A stretch of 44,945 bases of DNA from Hydrogenophaga sp. (GTDB lineage Bacteria > Pseudomonadota > Gammaproteobacteria > Burkholderiales > Burkholderiaceae_C). Position 1 is the first letter of the stretch. The number at the start of each line of letters is the position of its first letter. Under the pieces are notes generated by a model. That model saw only the letters and a program-made list of their open reading frames with translations, was not told the DNA's origin and did no database searches. Where the stretch lies: NCBI GenBank assembly GCA_020048405.1, contig JAIFMP010000038.1, forward strand, positions 1-44,945, read 5' to 3'. A program made the position numbers and the translations under genes. Positions 40,785 through 44,945 of this stretch are shown piece by piece.

Positions 40785-42230
40785 ATGAGCAAAGAAAAAG
40801 ACGATCAACTGCTGCAGGACTACATCCAGCGCCTGGAGCTGGCCGAACAGATGCTGCCAATCATTGGCAGGCTGTATCGGAACAACGGCATGTTGATGCG
40901 TATTTACGGGCGGGCCACCAACAACGTGACCACCGTTGACATTCTCAAGACGCACCGTTTTGCGCGTCAGTACACGGGTGAAGAGCTTTCCATTCAGCAC
41001 AGCTTTCAGCTGGTTGTGGCGATGGAAGGCCTGCAATTGGCCCCAGCCAAAATTGACTTGGGACGCCTCACGAACAAATGGCGCTCCCAGGGCGAAGGGG
41101 TTTCGGCTGAAGATTTCCTGCGTGAAGAGCTGGCCCCCATCGTGGGCCACCCCGAGCGCATGAGCAAGGAGCCGCGCGACATCGTTCTGTACGGTTTCGG
41201 CCGCATCGGCCGCCTGCTGGCGCGCCTGCTGATCGAGCGCACCGGCAAGGGCAACAAGATGCGCCTGCGCGCCATCGTGGTCCGCAAGGGCAAGGTCAAT
41301 GACCTCGAAAAGCGTGCTGCACTGCTGCGCCGCGACTCGGTACATGGCCCGTTCAACGGCTCCATCGTGGTGGACAACGAGAACAGCGGCATCATCGCCA
41401 ACGGTGTGTTCATCAAGGTGATCAACGGTGAAGGCCCCGACAAGATCGACTACACGGCCCACGGCATCCACAACGCCATCGTGATCGACAACACCGGCTC
41501 ATGGCGCGATGAGGCCGGCCTGTCACTGCACCTGCAAAGCCCTGGCGTGTCCCGCGTTCTGCTGACCGCACCCGGCAAGGGTTCGCTCAAGAACATCGTG
41601 TACGGCATCAACAGCGGCGATGTGAAAGACGACGACAAAATCATCACCGCCGCCAGCTGCACCACCAATGCCATCGTGCCGGTGCTCAAGGCCATCAGCG
41701 ACAAGTTTGGCATTGAGCATGGCCACGTGGAAACCGTGCACTCCTTCACCAACGACCAGAACCTGATCGACAACTACCACAAGGCCGAGCGCCGCGGACG
41801 CAGCGCACCGCTCAACATGGTGATCACCGAAACAGGTGCGGCCAAGGCCGTTGCCAAGGCGCTGCCCGAGCTGGCAGGCAAGCTCACCGGGAATGCCATC
41901 CGCGTGCCCACGCCCAACGTGAGCATGGCCATCCTGAACCTGACGCTGGCTGCTGAAACCACCAAGGAAGCGCTCAACACCTACTTGCGCGATTGCGCGC
42001 TGAGCCCTGAGCTGCAGGAACAGATTGACTACAGCTCCTCCACCGAAATCGTCTCCAGCGACCTGGTGGGTTCGCGCCACGCCGGCGTGGTGGACGCACC
42101 GGCCACCATCGCCAACGGACGCAACATCGTGCTGTATGTGTGGTACGACAACGAGTTTGGGTACAGCTGCCAAGTGGTGCGCCTTGCTCAACAAATGGCA
42201 GGCATTCAATTCGCTTCTTTCCCAGCGTAA
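40785..42230 (+). CDS. gap: Glyceraldehyde-3-phosphate dehydrogenase, long form with N-terminal extension
   Basis: 481 residues; the canonical enzyme is about 335. Residues 1-120 are a helical extension (YIQRLELAEQMLPIIGRLYR; RLTNKWRSQGEGVSAEDFL). The Rossmann GYGFGRIGRL-type motif (YGFGRIGRLLARLL) starts near residue 137, and the catalytic Cys292 is in AASCTTN. The C-terminal YVWYDNEFGYSCQVVRLAQQ is normal. Long GAPDHs of this type occur in pseudomonads and other proteobacteria; which direction it works in is not settled by sequence. Intact, unlike the arsJ-linked copy at 12.5 kb, so the cell does not depend on that one. Confidence 0.9.
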   Translation: MSKEKDDQLLQDYIQRLELAEQMLPIIGRLYRNNGMLMRIYGRATNNVTTVDILKTHRFARQYTGEELSIQHSFQLVVAMEGLQLAPAKIDLGRLTNKWRSQGEGVSAEDFLREELAPIVGHPERMSKEPRDIVLYGFGRIGRLLARLLIERTGKGNKMRLRAIVVRKGKVNDLEKRAALLRRDSVHGPFNGSIVVDNENSGIIANGVFIKVINGEGPDKIDYTAHGIHNAIVIDNTGSWRDEAGLSLHLQSPGVSRVLLTAPGKGSLKNIVYGINSGDVKDDDKIITAASCTTNAIVPVLKAISDKFGIEHGHVETVHSFTNDQNLIDNYHKAERRGRSAPLNMVITETGAAKAVAKALPELAGKLTGNAIRVPTPNVSMAILNLTLAAETTKEALNTYLRDCALSPELQEQIDYSSSTEIVSSDLVGSRHAGVVDAPATIANGRNIVLYVWYDNEFGYSCQVVRLAQQMAGIQFASFPA

Positions 42231-42249
42231 TTCAATCTGCAACCGATCA

Positions 42250-42288
42250 AGGGGCTGTTGTGCTGGTGCACGGCAGCCCTTTTTTTGT
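42250..42288 (+). terminator. Intrinsic terminator after gap
   Basis: GGGGCTG (42251-42257) pairs with CAGCCC (42274-42279), loop about 16, followed by T8. Confidence 0.75.
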
Positions 42289-42472
42289 AGGGCTGTGATC
42301 ATGCAAGAGGCATTGGGCATCGGTCAGCATGGGGGGATTTCCTAACGGGGGGTAAAGGGCCATTTCCCCCCACAAGACATCAGTTCACCCCCCTTTTTTA
42401 CCCCCGCCTCGGTTTGGCTGTCAATGCTACCCCCTGTACTTCCCTGCACTGTAAGACCTTGATTTTCAAAAG
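42289..42472. other. Gene-free segment with G/C tracts
   Basis: G6 at 42331, G6 at 42347, G3 at 42357, C6 at 42366, C6 at 42388, C5 at 42401 and C5 at 42430. GGGGGG and CCCCCC at 42347-42371 can form a hairpin with AAA/TTT extending it; the minus strand carries four G5-G6 tracts. No gene could be supported. It separates the core chromosome from the defence island. Confidence 0.6.
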
Positions 42473-42510
42473 AAAAAGGGCTCCAAGTGTCTCTACTTGG
42501 AGCCCTTTTT
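42473..42510. terminator. Perfect bidirectional hairpin terminator
   Basis: AAAAAGGGCTCCAAG pairs with CTTGGAGCCCTTTTT over 15 bp with an 8-base loop. The A5/T5 ends make it work in both directions. On the minus strand it follows the tRNA-like CCACCA end; on the plus strand no gene leads into it. Confidence 0.9.
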
Positions 42511-42519
42511 CGGTCAGTA

Positions 42520-42580
42520 TGGTGGCGGAAAACGGAACCGAACCCGCGTCCGCTTTCAGAACCAGATAGTAACGCACGGG
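42520..42580 (-). other. tRNA/tmRNA 3'-end-like remnant (candidate attachment site)
   Basis: On the minus strand GGACGCGGGTTCGG is followed by TTCC, TTTTCCGCC and CCACCA (42525-42520), then a terminator. GGACGCGGGTTCG and a terminal CCACCA are hallmarks of tmRNA and some tRNA 3' ends, the usual targets of island integrases. The T-stem no longer pairs (GCGGG against CCGTT) and no full cloverleaf could be built, so this is at most a decayed or displaced copy. Confidence 0.35.
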
Positions 42581-42798
42581 TCTTTAGGGCGCGGATTCGA
42601 CGATTTGGCCGAACCGCAGCTGGGTGCCACGTCAAGGCTCCAGCGAAGTTCAAACGGGGACTTGACACCCGGCAGGCCTGCCTCGGCCTGCGATGCCAAC
42701 CCAGATCACTCAAACCACCCCAGCCATCAAAAATATCTTTGTTTTTTGCGTCTTTAAGTCAAAATAATACTTTATTTTAGAAACATGAGGTGAGTGCA
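42581..42798 (+). promoter_or_regulatory. Region upstream of the rloA-like gene
   Basis: No gene could be supported. There is a perfect 12-bp palindrome GGCAGGCCTGCC at 42671-42682. From 42727 the sequence turns strongly AT-rich (AATAATACTTTATTTTAG near 42763-42780), a likely promoter and a composition typical of acquired DNA. Confidence 0.4.
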
Positions 42799-44067
42799 AT
42801 GCTGGTCGAGTTCCGCGTCAAGAACTTCCGCAGTCTGCGCGACGAGCAGGTGCTCAGTCTTGTTGCGTCCAAGGACAAGGCCCTGCAGGACACCCACACC
42901 CAAGCGACCGGCATCAGTGCCGCACCCACCCTGGTGCGCAGTGCTGTGGTCTATGGTGCCAACGCGAGCGGCAAGTCCAATCTCATCAAAGCCCTGCAAT
43001 ACATGCGCGGCGTGGTGACCGAGTCCGCGACGGCGATCCAACCGGGTCAGACTTTCGCAGTTCAGCCCTTTCGACTTGATGCCGATTCCGCCAGTCAGCC
43101 AAGCGAGTTCGAGGTCACATTCTTGCTCGATGGTGTGCGCTACCAGTACGGCTTTGCCATGACAGCTCAGCGGATTGCCAGTGAGCACCTGCTGGTTTAC
43201 AAGGCGTTCAAGCCCCAGCGTTGGTTCACACGCCGCTTTGACACTGAGACCGGCAAGGATGTCTACGACTTCGGTCCCGGCCTGAAAGGACCCAAGAACC
43301 TGTGGGAAGGTGCCACCCGACCGAACGCCCTCTTCCTGTCGATGGCCGTACAACTCAACAGCGAAGCCTTGCGACCGGTGTTCGACTGGTTTGTGAATCG
43401 CCTGGTGATCTTCAACGAGCAAGCCCAACTCAGTCCGCAGGTGTCCATTCAGATGCTCAAGCAGGATGACGGCCGCAAGGAGATTTGCAACTTCCTCTCT
43501 GCTGCCGACATCAGCATCGCCGACATTGATGTGGAAACACGCAAAGTCCCTGGGCAGGCCGTTCACTTTGACTTGGTGGCCGGTAAAACTGAAGTGCGCT
43601 CGGAAGAAATGGAAGAACACAAGCTGCGCTTCCATCACGTCACCGAACAGGGCAAAGCCGTGTTTGAATTAATGGACGAATCCAACGGCACGCGCAATTT
43701 GCTGTTTCTTGCAGGACCAGTGCTCGACATCCTCCGCAAAGGGCTAACGCTGGTCATCGACGAGCTCGACACCAGCTTGCACACCTTGCTGGTGCGCGAA
43801 CTCGTACGACTGTTCCACCGCCCAGAGATCAACACCGGCGGCGCACAACTGATATTCACGACGCACGACACGTCGCTGCTGGACGCACCAGATTTGTTCC
43901 GACGTGATCAAGTGTGGTTCGTAGAAAAAGACCGTGATCAGACCTCGGCGTTAGTCAGCTTATCCGAATTCAGCCCGCGCAAGAACGAGGCACTGGAACG
44001 CGGCTACCTGATGGGACGGTATGGCGGCGTGCCATTCCTCAGTCACACCCTGGGGCTGAAACACTGA
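42799..44067 (+). CDS. AAA-type ATPase, RloA/AbiLi-like defence protein
   Basis: 422 residues from ATG 42799 (GAGGTG upstream; a GTG at 42790 is possible). Walker A is GANASGKSN (residues about 53-61); the Walker B/D-loop is LTLVIDELDTSLHTLLVREL (about 316 on) and an H-loop-like His is in QLIFTTHDTSLLD. The start LVEFRVKNFRSLRDEQVLSL is the usual N-terminus of ABC-type AAA15/21 ATPases. Paired with an RloB-like gene through a TGATG overlap, it matches RloA-RloB/AbiL two-gene systems that limit phage. Mechanism unknown. The reading frame is intact. Confidence 0.87.
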   Translation: MLVEFRVKNFRSLRDEQVLSLVASKDKALQDTHTQATGISAAPTLVRSAVVYGANASGKSNLIKALQYMRGVVTESATAIQPGQTFAVQPFRLDADSASQPSEFEVTFLLDGVRYQYGFAMTAQRIASEHLLVYKAFKPQRWFTRRFDTETGKDVYDFGPGLKGPKNLWEGATRPNALFLSMAVQLNSEALRPVFDWFVNRLVIFNEQAQLSPQVSIQMLKQDDGRKEICNFLSAADISIADIDVETRKVPGQAVHFDLVAGKTEVRSEEMEEHKLRFHHVTEQGKAVFELMDESNGTRNLLFLAGPVLDILRKGLTLVIDELDTSLHTLLVRELVRLFHRPEINTGGAQLIFTTHDTSLLDAPDLFRRDQVWFVEKDRDQTSALVSLSEFSPRKNEALERGYLMGRYGGVPFLSHTLGLKH

Positions 44068-44741
44068 TGGCTCGCGACAACTCCCCCAAAGAGCGACAAC
44101 AGAAACAGCTTGAGCGCAAGCAGGTACGGCGGGCGAGCTACGACCGCATCTTGATCGTTTCTGAAGGCAGCAAGACCGAGCCGAATTACTTTCGTGAGAT
44201 CCGTGCGGCCTTCCGCTTGCACACTGCCAATGTGGAAGTTCGACCCAGCGAATTGGGCACTGCACCTATCCAGGTGGTGCAGTACGCCCAAGCATTGTTT
44301 GAAGATGGCGACCGCCACAAGAACATTCAGCGTCGGGCGTTCGAGAAGGTCTATGCCGTGTTTGACCGCGATGACCATGACAGTTATCACGAGGCGCTGA
44401 CGCTGGCTGCCTCGCTCGATGGCAAGCTCAGGAACGATGCCAAGCAGCCGGTAGCCTTTCAGGCCATTGCTTCCGTGCCCAGTTTTGAGTTGTGACTGTT
44501 GCTGCATTTTGAGGATATTCAGGCTCCGCTGCATCGTGATGAAGTGATGCGCCGCCTCAAGCTGCACATTCCAGGGTACGACAAAGGTGCTGGCAACGCG
44601 TTCGCGATCACCGGCGCGCATTTATCGGTCGCCACCCTGCGTGCAGAACGGTTGTCAGCGCGTTTCACGGCGCACACAGATCCCGAACCGTTCACTGCCA
44701 TTGTCGAATTGGTGAAGTTGCTGACAACACTTCGTGGCTGA
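44067..44741 (+). pseudogene. rloB: RloB-like protein interrupted by an in-frame UGA
   Basis: The frame starts at 44067 (TGATG overlap with the ATPase) and begins with a Lys/Arg/Gln-rich helix (PKERQQKQLERKQVRRASYD). It continues ILIVSEGSKTEPNYFREIRA, KVYAVFDRDDHDSYHEAL (Toprim-like acidic DxD), SVPSFEL, then TGA at 44493-44495, then LLLHFEDIQAPLHRDEVMRR in the same frame to 44741. RloB-family proteins have an FELWLLLHF-type motif here, so the stop stands exactly at the Trp (TGG to TGA). The total would be 224 residues, a normal size. It may be a pseudogene, or translated by UGA read-through with Trp, which would restore the motif. Confidence 0.85.
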
Positions 44742-44831
44742 CATCGCAGCGATAAGCGCAGCCATTGCGGAGCGCACCGTCGTGTCATGACCTCGTTGCG
44801 ACGATTCGTCTCACTTGTAAAGACAAAGAGA
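44742..44831. other. Short gene-free stretch after rloB
   Basis: No gene, hairpin terminator or recognisable site; GC content is ordinary. It bridges rloB and the IS-like end. Confidence 0.4.
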
Positions 44832-44945
44832 AGAAATGGGTGTGAATGGGTGTTTGATCCTATTTCCGGCAGTTGACCCCTACCAAAGCGCCGCAAAGCT
44901 AGACTGGGAGCCAGTTTCAAAGGTTTTGGAGAGATCCTCAAATGG
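44832..44945 (+). mobile_element. Probable left end of an IS21-family element, with first codon of a gene at 44942
   Basis: TTTGATCC, TATTTCCGGC and GTTGACCCCT occur in close order at 44852-44881, a pattern I associate with IS21-family left ends, which carry repeated TATTTCCGGC/TTGACCCC-like units. An ATG at 44942 with GGAGAG 11 bases before it begins a gene that is cut off by the window, as istA would be. The adjacent ATGGGTGTGAATGGGTGT is a small direct repeat. Without the coding part this is a tentative call. Confidence 0.4.

Noticed and set aside
42581-42660. tmRNA 5' end on the plus strand (GGATTCGACG near 42592)
   Set aside because: The short match lacks the rest of the tmRNA 5' domain and lies opposite in direction to the 3'-end-like piece.
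1-44945. CRISPR array, diversity-generating retroelement, rRNA, intact tRNA
   Set aside because: No regularly spaced repeats, reverse transcriptase, rRNA motifs or cloverleaf could be found by eye on either strand.

Overview
The window reads as a high-GC betaproteobacterial chromosome segment, most likely order Burkholderiales, family Comamonadaceae. The basis is gene content and order (divergent polA and DUF2782-thrB, BPSS1780-type membrane protein, Omp32-like porin ending in Phe, REC-TPR protein) and protein flavour. No rRNA, intact tRNA or CRISPR array is visible. Housekeeping genes dominate, with two accessory regions: an arsenic/thiol-type cluster (11.3-16.7 kb) and the edge of a defence/mobile island (42.3 kb to the end).

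Layout: 1-11.2 kb holds the end of an EamA transporter gene, a sulfurtransferase, a Tat-exported dienelactone hydrolase, a chemoreceptor, polA, and a same-strand run DUF2782, thrB, BPSS1780 membrane protein, FecR-like exported protein, lipoprotein and FlgO-domain lipoprotein. 11.3-16.7 kb (minus strand) holds a SigZ-type sigma factor, an ArsP-type permease, an unusual metallo-beta-lactamase-fold protein, a small thioredoxin-fold protein, then gapdh and arsJ, the arsenate-detoxifying pair; both of the last two are frame-disrupted. 16.8-24 kb holds two Tat-exported PhoX phosphatases and a phytase-type esterase-like protein. Each of these three transcription units is preceded by 11-bp-spaced TGTCAC-like repeats typical of PhoB binding, so this looks like a phosphate-starvation island. 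A porin follows.

25.3-42.2 kb holds uvrD (frame-disrupted), guaC behind a terminator-like leader hairpin, a GntR regulator, a frame-disrupted 3-hydroxyisobutyrate-dehydrogenase-type gene, a REC-TPR protein whose phospho-acceptor Asp is Glu, a DEAD-box helicase with a long leader, metY, an alpha/beta hydrolase, YihY, DUF2069, an FAD-linked oxidase and a long-type GAPDH. From 42.25 kb the composition changes: a perfect bidirectional terminator, a tRNA/tmRNA-3'-end-like remnant, G/C tracts, then a RloA/RloB (AbiL-like) defence pair in which rloB carries an in-frame UGA exactly where a Trp is expected, and finally what looks like the left end of an IS21-family element.

Two features cut across the window. 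One is a family of short dispersed repeats (core GCGCTTG, exactly 16 nt, AGCTA). Copies lie inside polA and uvrD in frame, form the MCP/polA terminator, and abut start codons. The other is an unusual number of disrupted genes (gap, arsJ, uvrD, the HIBADH-like gene, rloB and perhaps a small ORF at 21.4 kb), meaning either real gene decay or assembly error.
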